In this document: piece after piece, positions 1 through 8,689 of the stretch
Numbering within the stretch: the first letter of the stretch is position 1
Layout: each line of letters opens with the position of its first letter
Assembly (NCBI GenBank): GCA_002403205.1
Contig: DHHJ01000010.1
Location: 12,896-76,895 of the forward strand
Source: Anaerolineaceae bacterium UBA4775
Lineage (GTDB): Bacteria; Chloroflexota; Anaerolineae; Anaerolineales; Anaerolineaceae
Direction: 5' to 3'
DNA length: 64,000 nt
Translations under genes and position numbers: made by a program
The notes under the pieces: model-generated
The model's input: the letters and a program-made list of their open reading frames with translations, nothing else
Database searches by the model: none
Told to the model about the DNA's origin: nothing

Positions 1-1
1 G

Positions 2-643
2 CTGACGGTGCTCTTTCCACTATTGTTGAACAGTCTCTGGTTAGGGTTTAACTACAGCGGTTTTCCACCGGCCGTCTCACTGGGTTGGATGGTCGTCACC
101 GTGTTGGTGGTGGCGTGGGATCTTTACCTGCAGTACAAGCCCGAACCGAAAGGCCGATTCCCTGAGCAAGTGGGGCAGGTACGCCTTGAAGATCAGCCCT
201 ACGGCGGCTTTTTGGTCAACATTGCCGAATGGCTTAATAATGAGCTTGAATTGGCTGTGTTTACCCAGGGCCCAGTTAAATTTGCTGAGTTTTTTGAGGG
301 CTTGGCCGGCTGGGTGTATCGCAATGTCGAAGGGCAAATCGAAAAGCTGTGGATCTCGATCGGCAGGCTGCTGGTTGCCCTTTCGGAGGGAACCTTGAGC
401 AATGTCGAAGGGCGAATCGAAAAGCTGTGGATCTCGATCGGCAACCTGCTGGTGGCCCTTTCGGAGGGAACCTTGCGCAAGGTCGAAGAGGATGCAACCC
501 GTTCAACCACAGCCGTGATGGGCAATGCCCTGAATTCGCTGGCTGATTATGAGAAAAATGTATTAAAGAAATCTCTGCGATGGGATCTGGCCTGGATTCC
601 CTTTTTACTGGTGATGATATTGGTCATGCTGTTTGTGCTGTAG
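2..643 (+). CDS. C-terminal part of a NuoL/MrpA-like antiporter subunit of the hydrogenase complex (5' end outside the window)
   Basis: The frame is already open at base 2, so this is the tail of a longer membrane protein; the first possible internal start is GTG at 8. The visible 211 residues have two hydrophobic segments at the start (about 1-43), a long amphipathic middle (about 60-185) and one last membrane helix (about 192-211). A final helix after a long amphipathic stretch is the layout of the C terminus of NuoL/ND5-type proton-pumping subunits, which carry a lateral helix; that assignment is an inference from layout and operon position. The middle contains an exact-length tandem duplication of 26 residues. 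It ends 13 bases before the next antiporter gene and is surely in the same operon. Confidence 0.6.
   Translation: MTVLFPLLLNSLWLGFNYSGFPPAVSLGWMVVTVLVVAWDLYLQYKPEPKGRFPEQVGQVRLEDQPYGGFLVNIAEWLNNELELAVFTQGPVKFAEFFEGLAGWVYRNVEGQIEKLWISIGRLLVALSEGTLSNVEGRIEKLWISIGNLLVALSEGTLRKVEEDATRSTTAVMGNALNSLADYEKNVLKKSLRWDLAWIPFLLVMILVMLFVL
323..478 (+). repeat. In-frame tandem duplication, 2 x 78 bp, inside the antiporter tail
   Basis: Bases 323-400 and 401-478 are near-identical direct repeats. Each codes for 26 residues beginning NVEG(Q/R)IEKLWISIG and ending ALSEGTL(S/R). The copies differ at only a few bases, so the duplication looks recent or is kept uniform. It lengthens the amphipathic region before the last membrane helix by about seven helical turns without breaking the frame. 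Confidence 0.95.
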
Positions 644-656
644 AGAGGACCCTGCG

Positions 657-2132
657 ATGAAACCTTATCAAATCCTATTATCCGGCATCACCATCCTGCC
701 CGTGATCGGCGTGATCATCCTGCTGGTGTGGCGCAAAGCGACGAAAATTCAAGCCGCCATTGTCGGAATCGTCAGTGAAAGCTTTGCTTTGGTCATCCCG
801 TTAGTTCTATTATCCACCTTGCGTAAAGAGGGTGCGATCTTCTTTTCAGTGCCCTGGATCCCCAATATGAACATCTCCTTCAGCCTGGAGTTGAACTGGC
901 TGGCCCTCACCTTCCTGCTGACGGAAGTATTGGCTACCCTGGCCGCTATGATCTACTCCCTGGGTGACCAGGATGGCGACAAGCACAGCCATTATTATTA
1001 TGCCTTACTGCTGCTCTTCAGCTTGGGCATGTCGGGCACAACCCTCTCTAATGACGTGTTCTTGTTTTATATCTTTTGGGAATTGATGTTGATCGCCTCG
1101 GTATTGTTGATTTTGGCCTGGGGCCATGGTGAGTTGCGTTTCAGGGTCTCGCTTAAATATTTCATCATCACCCATTTGGGCTCGCTGATGGTGCTGGTCT
1201 GCCTGATCACCCTGTACGTCAACTTTGGAACCGCCAACCTGTCGGAGCTGATACTGCACGCCAGCACACTGCCCAGGAACACGCAAATTTTCCTGACCAC
1301 GTTCTTTCTGATCGGATTTTGCGTGAAGATGGCCATCTTCCCGCTGCACATCTGGCTGCCCGACGCCCATACGGTGGCACCGATGCCCGTGACCATCATC
1401 CTGGCGGCGGCCATGCTGGCCATGGGCACCTTCGGGGTCTTGCGGTTCCCCTATTCGCTGTTCCCCCTCGAGACGATCCAGCCATTTGCCATCTGGCTGA
1501 TGATCGCCGGGTTGGTGTCGGAGGTGTATGGTGCCTTGATGGCCCTGGCAGAGCAGGAGATCAAACGCATCATTGCGTACAGTTCGGTCAGCCAGATGGG
1601 TTACATTCTATTTGGCCTGGGAACCCTGACCGCACGCGGCATGCAGGGTGCCATCATGCATGTGGTTTACCATGCAATTGTCAAAGCAATGCTGTTCATG
1701 GTCGTGGGGATCATCATCACCGTAACAAAAGAAAGGGATATACGCAATGTGGGCGGCCTGGGAGGTAAACTGCCCATCCTCACCGCGTGTGCGGCGATTG
1801 GCTTGCTAGGCATATCCGGCATGCCCCCACTGGGCATTTTCAACAGCGAATGGATGATCTTCGCAGGCGGGTTTGATTCTGGCGTATCCATCGCGCTGAC
1901 GGTGATCACTTTGATTGGGTCTCTGCTGACTTTGGTGTATGCCCTGCGTTTCTTCGGGAAAATCTTCTTTGGCGACCAACAACCTGCCGAAATCATGGAA
2001 CAATCACCCCGCGCCTTGCTGGTGCCCACGGTTGCGCTGACGGTATTCCTGGTCATAGAGGGATTGCTGCCCGGTCCACTGCTGGCATGGGCAGCTCAGG
2101 GCTTGTCGACGGTGTTTGGGGGGGTGTTCTGA
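657..2132 (+). CDS. Proton-conducting antiporter-like subunit (NuoM/NuoN/MrpD family) of the group 4 hydrogenase
   Basis: A 491-residue polytopic membrane protein of the family shared by complex I subunits NuoL/M/N and Mrp antiporter subunit D. It would couple hydrogenase electron transfer to H+ or Na+ pumping. Family landmarks are visible: a glutamate within a membrane helix (FWELMLIASVLL), the lysine-bearing helix FCVKMAIFPLHIWLPDAH, and the helix EIKRIIAYSSVSQMGYILFG. I chose ATG 657 (MKPYQILLSG), preceded by GAGAGGA, over an upstream GTG in the same frame. Its stop TGA overlaps the next ATG (TGATG at 2130-2134), so translation is probably coupled. Which ion is moved cannot be read from the sequence. 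Confidence 0.9.
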   Translation: MKPYQILLSGITILPVIGVIILLVWRKATKIQAAIVGIVSESFALVIPLVLLSTLRKEGAIFFSVPWIPNMNISFSLELNWLALTFLLTEVLATLAAMIYSLGDQDGDKHSHYYYALLLLFSLGMSGTTLSNDVFLFYIFWELMLIASVLLILAWGHGELRFRVSLKYFIITHLGSLMVLVCLITLYVNFGTANLSELILHASTLPRNTQIFLTTFFLIGFCVKMAIFPLHIWLPDAHTVAPMPVTIILAAAMLAMGTFGVLRFPYSLFPLETIQPFAIWLMIAGLVSEVYGALMALAEQEIKRIIAYSSVSQMGYILFGLGTLTARGMQGAIMHVVYHAIVKAMLFMVVGIIITVTKERDIRNVGGLGGKLPILTACAAIGLLGISGMPPLGIFNSEWMIFAGGFDSGVSIALTVITLIGSLLTLVYALRFFGKIFFGDQQPAEIMEQSPRALLVPTVALTVFLVIEGLLPGPLLAWAAQGLSTVFGGVF

Positions 2133-3625
2133 TGGCAGGATATTTCGAGATCGTCCTGCCGATCTTCATCCTGATCGGCGGCGCGTTTGCGGTTTTTCTG
2201 TTGGGGCGCTTGTTCGCGTTCAGCAACCGGGTGATGTCGGTTTTGACCGCTGCAGTGCTGGCCGGTACCCTGGTTGTGCTGATACTCCATTACCAGAATA
2301 TCCCGCATATAATCAACCGGCCGGATGTGTTTTATGGCCTGGATGACCCTGGCGGGATCATCTATCGTCCCAATGCCGTGGGCGTATTTATCCTGATCAT
2401 TGGCGTGATCATCGGGCTGCTGATCACGCTATATTCCGGCGAATATCTCTCGCGGGACCCGCGTTACCTGGTGTATTACCCATTGATCTTGCTGACTCTG
2501 GCTGGTTTGCTGGGCATGTTCACCTCAAACAACCTGTTCAACCTATTCTTATTGACCGAGTTGACCACCATCACAGCCAGCGCACTGGTTGCCTTCCGCT
2601 TCAAATCTAAGCCTTCCATCCGAGCAGGTTTCAAATACCTGATCATGAGCAGCCTGGGGACAATGACGATGATGCTGGGGATCTATTTTGTCTACCGCAG
2701 CACAGGTGATATGCAGCTTGTGGCTCCTTTGGCTACACCGGATGATCTGACCCGCATTGGGGCGGCATGTTTTCTACTGGGTTTCAGCCTGAAGGCGGGT
2801 GTGGTGCCGCTGCATACCTGGGTGCCCGATGTGTACGGGCATGCCCCCAGCGCGGTCAGCGGACTGCTGGCGGCAGTGCTCTCCAAGAGCATGCTGTTCA
2901 TCATGCCCGTGGTGTGCCTCCGTTTGGGGATGACTCGGGGTGAGCTGGGTACGTATTTAATGATCTTCGCTAATTTGAATATGCTGGTTGGCTCGGTACG
3001 GATGTTGAGACAGCAACAGCTCGGACGATTCTTATCCTTTTCTACGATTGCCCAAACCGGTTACCTGATGTTTGGGCTGGGGATGGGCTTTTATTACGGG
3101 CTGGAACAAGCCTATGGCGTGGGTTTATTCCTGTTTATGATCATCGCTGTAATGAAGTGCCTGGCATTTCTCTCTGCCGGAATGTACGAGTATTATTTTG
3201 GTACCCAGGATATCGAATTGCTGCGGGGCGCTGGTAGACAGATGCCGCTAGCCGCGTTCACTTTCAGCATAGCCCTGGCTGGCCTGGCGGGGATCCCCTT
3301 GCTGGCCGGTTTCAATGGAAAGTGGCTGATCTTCTCAACGGCGATCCTGTCTGGCGATGTGTTTGCTTTGGTCTGCCTGGCTGTATTCGTGCTAAGTACG
3401 GTAATCGGCCTGGGCGGTTACCTGCCGATGATCGTGAAGCAATATCAACCTGCTCCAGGTTCCGAGCATCTGACGCCTGCCGGTGGACAGCCTATTGAAG
3501 TTTCCACGTGGATGGTGGTCCCCACCGGATTGCTGTCCTTGATGGTGATCGTGATCGGCGTTTACCCCGGCCCGTGGGTGAATTTGGTCAGCCAGGTGAT
3601 GCAGTGGATGATGGTGACCCTATGA
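2132..3625 (+). CDS. Second antiporter-like subunit (NuoN/MbhH-like) of the group 4 hydrogenase
   Basis: A 497-residue polytopic membrane protein of the same proton-conducting family as its upstream neighbour, but clearly a different paralogue. Landmarks are FSLKAGVVPLHTWVPDVYGH (lysine helix followed by the conserved HTWxPD loop) and RFLSFSTIAQTGYLMFGLG. ATG 2132 overlaps the upstream stop, and its own stop overlaps the next start (ATGA at 3622-3625). Together with the partial protein at the window start there are at least three antiporter-type subunits, as in complex I and in Mbh/Mrp-type hydrogenases. Confidence 0.9.
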   Translation: MAGYFEIVLPIFILIGGAFAVFLLGRLFAFSNRVMSVLTAAVLAGTLVVLILHYQNIPHIINRPDVFYGLDDPGGIIYRPNAVGVFILIIGVIIGLLITLYSGEYLSRDPRYLVYYPLILLTLAGLLGMFTSNNLFNLFLLTELTTITASALVAFRFKSKPSIRAGFKYLIMSSLGTMTMMLGIYFVYRSTGDMQLVAPLATPDDLTRIGAACFLLGFSLKAGVVPLHTWVPDVYGHAPSAVSGLLAAVLSKSMLFIMPVVCLRLGMTRGELGTYLMIFANLNMLVGSVRMLRQQQLGRFLSFSTIAQTGYLMFGLGMGFYYGLEQAYGVGLFLFMIIAVMKCLAFLSAGMYEYYFGTQDIELLRGAGRQMPLAAFTFSIALAGLAGIPLLAGFNGKWLIFSTAILSGDVFALVCLAVFVLSTVIGLGGYLPMIVKQYQPAPGSEHLTPAGGQPIEVSTWMVVPTGLLSLMVIVIGVYPGPWVNLVSQVMQWMMVTL

Positions 3626-3954
3626 ACATAATCCTGAGCCCGCCTTTTGCGTTTGCGATTTTCTTCATTATCGTCTTTTTGGGGTATGTGTTCATTCAAC
3701 GGCATGCTGCCAAAGGCGAGGACCATGCAGACAAATATCTGCCCTACTCAGGCGGTCAAGGGATCCCGCCGATGGAAGTTCGGTTGTCCTACGAAACCTT
3801 CTTCCGCCTCGGATTGTTATTTGGAATTGCCCATGTGGCCGTGCTGGTATTGGCGACACTGCCGATGAATTGGGCTTCTCACCGGCTGGGCCTGCTATAC
3901 CTGTTTGGTGTATCCATCAGTGCCATGGTCTTAGCGGGCGGAAAGCGCAAATGA
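3622..3954 (+). CDS. Small two-to-three-helix membrane subunit (NuoA-like position) of the hydrogenase
   Basis: A 110-residue protein with a hydrophobic segment at residues 5-23 and two more near the C terminus (about 65-85 and 90-106), separated by a soluble loop containing YLPYSGG. A conserved loop after the first helix, and the place just before the NuoB-like gene, recall NuoA or MbhI; length and helix number agree, but the sequence alone does not decide. The ATGA overlap with the upstream gene indicates translational coupling. Confidence 0.7.
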   Translation: MNIILSPPFAFAIFFIIVFLGYVFIQRHAAKGEDHADKYLPYSGGQGIPPMEVRLSYETFFRLGLLFGIAHVAVLVLATLPMNWASHRLGLLYLFGVSISAMVLAGGKRK

Positions 3955-3974
3955 GCACAGAAATTGAGTGACAG

Positions 3975-4418
3975 ATGCTAAAAGAAATGATCAAGAAAAC
4001 CTATCGATGGGCTCAGAAAAACTCATTGTGGATGATCCATTACAACACGGGAGGCTGTAATGGCTGCGATATCGAGATCCTGGATTTGCTGACTCCCCGC
4101 TATGATATCGAAAGGCTGGGCATCATCACCAAGGCGTCACCTCGGCATGCCGATGTGCTGCTGTGCACCGGCCCGGTGACCCTGCAGGCGAAGGACGGCT
4201 TATGGCAGATTTATGCTCAAATGCCTTCGCCCAAGTGGGTGGTGGCGGTAGGAAGCTGCAGCACCACCGGTGCGGTGTTTTACGGCAGCGATACTGTGCT
4301 GGGTGGTGTCGATCACATTTTGCCGGTGGATATTTACATCCCGGGCTGCCCCGTCAGGCCTGAGGGGATCATCGAAGGCTTGGTTAAACTGCGAGAGAGG
4401 ATTGCCCATGGTGGATGA
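3975..4418 (+). CDS. [NiFe]-hydrogenase small subunit, group 4 (NuoB/MbhJ-like)
   Basis: A 147-residue soluble subunit expected to hold the [4Fe-4S] cluster next to the [NiFe] site. The four cluster cysteines of the NuoB/group 4 type are present: C28 and C31 (GGCNGCDIE), C95 (VGSCSTTG) and C125 (IPGCPVRPE). It is short, as usual for group 4 small subunits, with no Tat signal, so the active site should face the cytoplasm. It lies 20 bases after the NuoA-like gene and overlaps the next gene by 11 bases. Confidence 0.93.
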   Translation: MLKEMIKKTYRWAQKNSLWMIHYNTGGCNGCDIEILDLLTPRYDIERLGIITKASPRHADVLLCTGPVTLQAKDGLWQIYAQMPSPKWVVAVGSCSTTGAVFYGSDTVLGGVDHILPVDIYIPGCPVRPEGIIEGLVKLRERIAHGG

Positions 4419-4863
4419 GATCCAAATCGATGCACTGCTGGCGAAGATCGCAGACGAGACCGGGTGCCAGCTTGAAAGGTACAGCGGCATCCTGAACGAA
4501 GAGGCCATCATCATCCCGGCAGATCAGTTGCGAGCTGCCATTGGCGTGCTGCAAACTGATTTTGACTGTTTTCACCTTTCGACCATCACCGCGCAGCAGC
4601 GTGAAACTCACCCGGGCGAGATCGAGCTGCTGTACCAGTTTTGGCATGGGCAGGGCTTTGCACTGCTGCTGCGTCTACCCATACCGGCGCCCGAGGTGAC
4701 ATCGATCATCGACCTGATCCCCGGTGCAGATTTCTATGAACGTGAGGTGGCTGAAATGTTTGGCGTCACCTTCACTGGGAGGGCTGAGACCCCCCGATTG
4801 CTGCTCCCTGGCGATTGGGATCAAGGCCCGCCGTTTATCCGTAGCGAGGAGACCGATGAATAA
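4408..4863 (+). CDS. NuoC/MbhK-like 30-kDa-type subunit of the hydrogenase
   Basis: A 151-residue protein that matches complex I subunit C in its C-terminal half: PGADFYEREVAEMFGVTFTG followed by RLLLPGDWDQGPPF, the usual DWYEREVWDLFGI...RLLLPDD pattern. It carries no redox cofactor in known relatives and helps to hold the large subunit. ATG 4408 overlaps the end of the small-subunit gene by 11 bases, and its own end overlaps the large-subunit start by 8 bases. An in-frame start further upstream lies inside the small-subunit gene and is unlikely. Confidence 0.9.
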   Translation: MVDEIQIDALLAKIADETGCQLERYSGILNEEAIIIPADQLRAAIGVLQTDFDCFHLSTITAQQRETHPGEIELLYQFWHGQGFALLLRLPIPAPEVTSIIDLIPGADFYEREVAEMFGVTFTGRAETPRLLLPGDWDQGPPFIRSEETDE

Positions 4864-5938
4864 AATTTCCATCCCGATTGGCCCGCATCATCCGTTGTTG
4901 AAAGAACCTTTATCGATGCGGATCGATATTTCCGGCGAAAGGGTGCTGGGTGGCACCTTGCGCCTGGGTTATGTGCATCGGGGGATTGAAAAAATGGCCC
5001 AGCAACGCACCTATATTCAGGATGTGCACCTGATCGAACGGATTTGTGGCATCTGCTCACACGTGCACACCTCCACGTTTTGCCTGGCGGTTGAAAAACT
5101 GCTGGAAATCGAGGTGCCACCAAGGGGTCAGTACATCCGGGCATTGCTATGCGAGCTGGAGCGGGTTCACAGCCATTTATTGTGGTTGGGGATCCTTGCG
5201 AAGCATGTCGGCCTTGACACGGTTTTTATGCACACCTGGCATGACCGTGAGCTGGCATTGGATATCATGGAGGGCATCTCGGGAGGGCGTGTCTCGCACG
5301 CTGCCAACCAGATCGGAGGCATGCGCTTTGACCTTTCCCCCGAGCAGGAAGAGCTGGTTCGATTGAACGTTGAAAAGCTGAAGAGCCAGGTGAATGGCGT
5401 GTTGGATGTGATCGAAAATGAACCCGCGCTGCGCGCTCGCACCCAGGGGGTTGCCCCGGTTTCAGCGGACATGATCCGAGCGTATTGTGTGGTCGGCCCA
5501 GTCGCCCGCGCCTCAGGCGTGGATGTGGACATGCGCCGGGATGACCCCTGGCCGCCCTATGATCAATTGGATGTGCGGGTCATCACACGGCCTGAAGGAG
5601 ATGCCTTTGCCAGGACACTGATCAGGGTGCTTGAGACTCGTGAAAGCCTGCGCTTATGCGAGGTCTTGCTGGAAAACATGCCCGATGGACCGGTCGCAGT
5701 CCGGTCGCCCCGCAAAGTGCCGGCAGGCGAGGTGGTCACCCGCTCTGAGGCGCCGCGTGGCGAAGTGCTGTATTACCTGCGCAGTGATGGGAGCGATAAG
5801 CCGGCCAGGGTGAAAGTGCGCACACCGACTCTGGCTGTACTCAGCCTGCTGCCAGAACAGCTTTCGGCCATCCACGTGGCGGATATCCCGGTGGTGCTGG
5901 CGGGGATTGACCTGTGTATCGCCTGTGCGGACCGGTAA
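4856..5938 (+). CDS. [NiFe]-hydrogenase large subunit, group 4 (NuoD/MbhL-like)
   Basis: A 360-residue catalytic subunit. Both pairs of nickel-binding cysteines are present: C64 and C67 in ERICGICSHVHT near the N terminus, and C354 and C357 in the final residues DLCIACADR. Complex I NuoD proteins lack these, so this is a real hydrogenase candidate, not only a related complex. The C-terminal motif is DLCIAC, not the more usual DPCxxC. The protein ends three residues after the last cysteine, so there is no C-terminal peptide to be cut off, as in some group 4 enzymes. No maturation (hyp) genes are in the window. ATG 4856 (MNKISIPIGP) was chosen over a longer frame start within the NuoC-like gene. 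Confidence 0.93.
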   Translation: MNKISIPIGPHHPLLKEPLSMRIDISGERVLGGTLRLGYVHRGIEKMAQQRTYIQDVHLIERICGICSHVHTSTFCLAVEKLLEIEVPPRGQYIRALLCELERVHSHLLWLGILAKHVGLDTVFMHTWHDRELALDIMEGISGGRVSHAANQIGGMRFDLSPEQEELVRLNVEKLKSQVNGVLDVIENEPALRARTQGVAPVSADMIRAYCVVGPVARASGVDVDMRRDDPWPPYDQLDVRVITRPEGDAFARTLIRVLETRESLRLCEVLLENMPDGPVAVRSPRKVPAGEVVTRSEAPRGEVLYYLRSDGSDKPARVKVRTPTLAVLSLLPEQLSAIHVADIPVVLAGIDLCIACADR

Positions 5939-5950
5939 GGAAAGTCGTTG

Positions 5951-6877
5951 ATGCTTAGAGGTATCTTGTCTTTGCTGATCTTCCCAGGGTTGGCTTTCCA
6001 GGTACTGTGCGGGTTGATTTTTGAGTGGATTGATCGCAAACTGCTGGCGCGCTTTCAGCGGCGGGTAGGGCCACCCTGGTATCAGCCCGCAGCCGACCTG
6101 GTCAAGTTGTTCAGCAAAGAAGATCTCATGCCGGAAGGTGTATACGACCTTGTGGAAGTGCTGCTGCCATTGATTTCGCTGAGTGCGGTGCTGACCGCCG
6201 GGTTGTACATCCCGATTGCCGGGTTTACTTCCTTTTCATTTGAAGGCGACCTGATCGTGATCCAGTTTTTGATGAGCGTTCCTACCCTGGCGTATTACCT
6301 GGCAGGCATCGCGTCGGTGGGTATATATAGCTTTTTAGGCGGGGGGCGCTCGATCTTGCAGTACTTCTCCTACGAGGTGCCCCTGCTCATTGCCATCAGC
6401 GGTCCGGCTGTCATGGCGGGGTCCTGGTCGGTGGCGCAAATCTCTCAGGCGCAGTTGGGCATGGGTCCGTTCGTCATCTTCCAACCCCTGGGGTTCATCC
6501 TGGCGGTGGTCGGGCTGATTGGAAAGCTCAAACGGGATCCCCTCGATATCCCCAGCGCTTCAACCGAGGTGGTGGGCGGCTCGCTGACGGAATTCTCCGG
6601 GGCAAAGTTGGGCTTTTGGCAATTGACGATGAATGTCCAGGCTGTCGTGGGAATCTTCCTGTTGGTCAACCTGTACCTGGGCTGGTTAAATTTCACCGCT
6701 CCGCTTGTGGTGGTGGGCATTTTCCTGTTAGAATGTTTGCTAATGGTGCTGGTTCTGAGCGGTGCCAGCGCCATATTTGCCCGCCTGCGGATCGATCAGC
6801 TGGCTGGGCTGGGCTGGAAAATCCTGGTGCCCCTTTCGCTGTTGCAGCTTGGTTTTGTGATCCTGATGGGGGTATGA
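5951..6877 (+). CDS. NuoH/MbhM-like membrane anchor subunit of the hydrogenase
   Basis: A 308-residue membrane protein of the complex I NuoH family, which links the hydrophilic arm to the pumping modules. Family features visible are RRVGPPWYQPAADLVKLFSKED on the first loop (the equivalent of NuoH R-GPN...Q..AD..K...KE), FSYEVPLLIA in the middle and IDIPSASTEV-like acidic loops. About eight hydrophobic segments are seen. ATG 5951 follows GGAAAG with suitable spacing. Confidence 0.9.
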   Translation: MLRGILSLLIFPGLAFQVLCGLIFEWIDRKLLARFQRRVGPPWYQPAADLVKLFSKEDLMPEGVYDLVEVLLPLISLSAVLTAGLYIPIAGFTSFSFEGDLIVIQFLMSVPTLAYYLAGIASVGIYSFLGGGRSILQYFSYEVPLLIAISGPAVMAGSWSVAQISQAQLGMGPFVIFQPLGFILAVVGLIGKLKRDPLDIPSASTEVVGGSLTEFSGAKLGFWQLTMNVQAVVGIFLLVNLYLGWLNFTAPLVVVGIFLLECLLMVLVLSGASAIFARLRIDQLAGLGWKILVPLSLLQLGFVILMGV

Positions 6878-6887
6878 TTTAAAAGCG

Positions 6888-7259
6888 ATGAGAAAACGAC
6901 ACAGCTTAATGAATGCTATCATCGATGCGGTCATCAACCGGCCGGATACCGTTGCCTACCCCTTTGGTGAGCTTGAGTTGCCTGAGGGCTTCAGGGGTGC
7001 CATTGTGATCGACCCCGAAAAGTGCAATGGCTGCGGGCTGTGCGTGCGCGACTGCCCTACAGACGGGCTGAAGCTCGAAAAGCGCTCGCGTGATGAGTTT
7101 AAATTGATCCACTACCCGGCCAGGTGTGCCTACTGCAGCCAATGCGAGCAGAGCTGCCCCCGGGATGCGATCGGTCATTCCAACGCCCTGGTTGGCGCAA
7201 CCGAGCGGCCGCGCGAGCTGGTGGTGGTTTTGAAGGAGAAAAACGGCAGCAAAGGTTGA
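6888..7259 (+). CDS. Two-[4Fe-4S] ferredoxin subunit (NuoI/MbhN-like) of the hydrogenase
   Basis: A 123-residue protein with two classic cluster motifs, CNGCGLCVRDCP and CAYCSQCEQSCP. It would carry electrons from ferredoxin to the small-subunit cluster. The N terminus AYPFGELELPEGFRG resembles NuoI. A second possible start is ATG 6909 (MNAIIDAV); the ribosome binding site does not decide. It is the last gene of the hydrogenase operon, followed by a short spacer with a weak hairpin (AAGGG...CCCTT at about 7287-7311, then T-rich) that may end part of the transcripts. Confidence 0.92.
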   Translation: MRKRHSLMNAIIDAVINRPDTVAYPFGELELPEGFRGAIVIDPEKCNGCGLCVRDCPTDGLKLEKRSRDEFKLIHYPARCAYCSQCEQSCPRDAIGHSNALVGATERPRELVVVLKEKNGSKG

Positions 7260-7337
7260 GCGTTAACCCACAAACGAGGATATTTAAGGGTGGAACAGCG
7301 TTCGCCCTTTTATTTTTAATCAAAGGAGATTGTTGAG

Positions 7338-8012
7338 ATGGAAAAATGGCCTAAAGGTTTGTCCGTCCCCCCGGCGGTGGCGGAATTTTTACAGGCGGTC
7401 GGCCGGCGTGACCCGGTGTTCGACCTGGTGATGAGCGAATGCGCACTGCTGGTGATCGATATGCAGAATGACTTCATCCTGCCGGGTGCACCCCTTGAGG
7501 GCTGGAACTGTATGGCGATCGTTCCCAACATCGCCGAGCTGGTGCGCTTTTTCAGGATAAAAGAGCAGCCGGTGATCTGGACGAAGCATGTTCACCAGAT
7601 GAATGATATCGGACTGCTTGGGCCCATGTGGCCCGCCACCGGGCCTGATTCGCCGACGAAGGCCCTGGTCAAAGGTACACCGGGCGTGGAGATCATCGCT
7701 GACCTCCCTGCCCCAGCACCGGGTGAACTGGTGATCGAAAAACGGCGTTACAGTGCCTTCTTCCAGACGGACCTCGAGTTGAACTTGCGCACCTTAGGCG
7801 TTAGGACGCTGCTCATCACCGGCGTGAACACCAACATCTGCTGCGAGTCTACCGCCAGGGATGGGTTCATGCGCGACTTTCAGATCATGAGCGTTGCAGA
7901 TGCCCAGACCTCGATCACCAAAGAGCTGCACGATGCCGCGCTGATCAGCACCATGGTCACCTTTGGGCGTGTGGCGGATACACAGCAGGTGATCAGCGAG
8001 CTGGGCGCCTGA
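7338..8012 (+). CDS. Isochorismatase-family cysteine hydrolase
   Basis: A 224-residue cytoplasmic enzyme of the isochorismatase/nicotinamidase superfamily. The catalytic triad is visible: D41 (VIDMQNDFILPG), K135 (IEKRRYSAF) and C168 (GVNTNICCESTARDG). Family members hydrolyse isochorismate, nicotinamide, N-carbamoyl compounds and similar amides or ethers, so the substrate is open. ATG 7338 follows AAAGGAGAT by a good distance. It lies 78 bases after the hydrogenase operon, in the same direction, and is followed by a strong terminator; it could be a separate unit. Confidence 0.88.
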   Translation: MEKWPKGLSVPPAVAEFLQAVGRRDPVFDLVMSECALLVIDMQNDFILPGAPLEGWNCMAIVPNIAELVRFFRIKEQPVIWTKHVHQMNDIGLLGPMWPATGPDSPTKALVKGTPGVEIIADLPAPAPGELVIEKRRYSAFFQTDLELNLRTLGVRTLLITGVNTNICCESTARDGFMRDFQIMSVADAQTSITKELHDAALISTMVTFGRVADTQQVISELGA

Positions 8013-8089
8013 GCGGCACCAGCCAGTGCTTATCGGGGTGATCTTGCGCGCCGGTATGGCGCGCAGCACAGCGCGTAGACCTTAAAATC

Positions 8090-8126
8090 AAGAGGTTACT
8101 GCTAATTACAGCAACCTCTTTTTTAT
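8090..8126 (+). terminator. Rho-independent terminator after the cysteine hydrolase
   Basis: The arm AAGAGGTTACTG and the arm CAGCAACCTCTT form a stem of about 11 pairs with one mismatch around the loop CTAATTA, directly followed by a run of T. Confidence 0.9.
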
Positions 8127-8229
8127 GTATATTGTAGGTGGGAACAAAGCCACGAGCCGGCCAGGTGGTCCTTTGGCGTCCCGCAATCGGCAATCCGATT
8201 TTTAATTCACCCGATATTTTTTCTCATTT

Positions 8230-8660
8230 TCATTTGGATTGGGCGACATCAGGTCTTGCCGTTTATTTCTGCCTGGGGCCCTTTTGACCTATTACTTCTT
8301 GACCAAAGGAACCTGGCGTAATGCCGTGCTTGTGCTTGGCTCGTTGGTGTTTTTTGCCTGGGTGGATTTCAAAAATCTGCACCTTGTTGCGGCTGTTTAT
8401 CCGGGTAAATCTCCTGTGGGGGAGGGTGATCGGCCATTTGTTTGTCCGCAGCAAGCCTGCTGTACACCGTGGGGTGCTGTGGATTGGCGTAAGTCTGAAT
8501 TTAGCTTCCTCGGTTTTTACGAACACCTTGGTTTTTTTGATCAGATCCTTCAGCGCATCACTCCACTAAACATACCCCTTGAGAAACCGGGGCTGATCCT
8601 GGGGGTTGCATAACTCACCTTTTGGAGCCTTTCTTACCTTCCGGATGTTTACCACCGGGC
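8230..8660 (+). pseudogene. Decayed AlgI-like MBOAT O-acyltransferase (N-terminal part only)
   Basis: Pieces of an AlgI/MBOAT protein are spread over different frames. Frame of 8239 gives LTYYFLTKGTWRNAVLVLGS and LVFFAWVDFKN, the usual start of AlgI (FLL..RNxxLLxxSLxFYxW). Near 8395 the match moves to the next frame (LLWGRVIGHLF, then LWIGVSLNL). After 8570 it returns to the first frame (PLEKPGLILGVA) and runs through an in-frame TAA at 8611-8613 into LTFWSLSYLPDVYHRA, matching the AlgI segment GISF.TFQ.LSYL.DVYRG. The rest of the protein (about 300 residues) is missing. Family members acetylate secreted polysaccharides or wall polymers. Confidence 0.75.
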
Positions 8661-8689
8661 GTAAGTTCCTTGGGAGATCCTGCTGTGGC

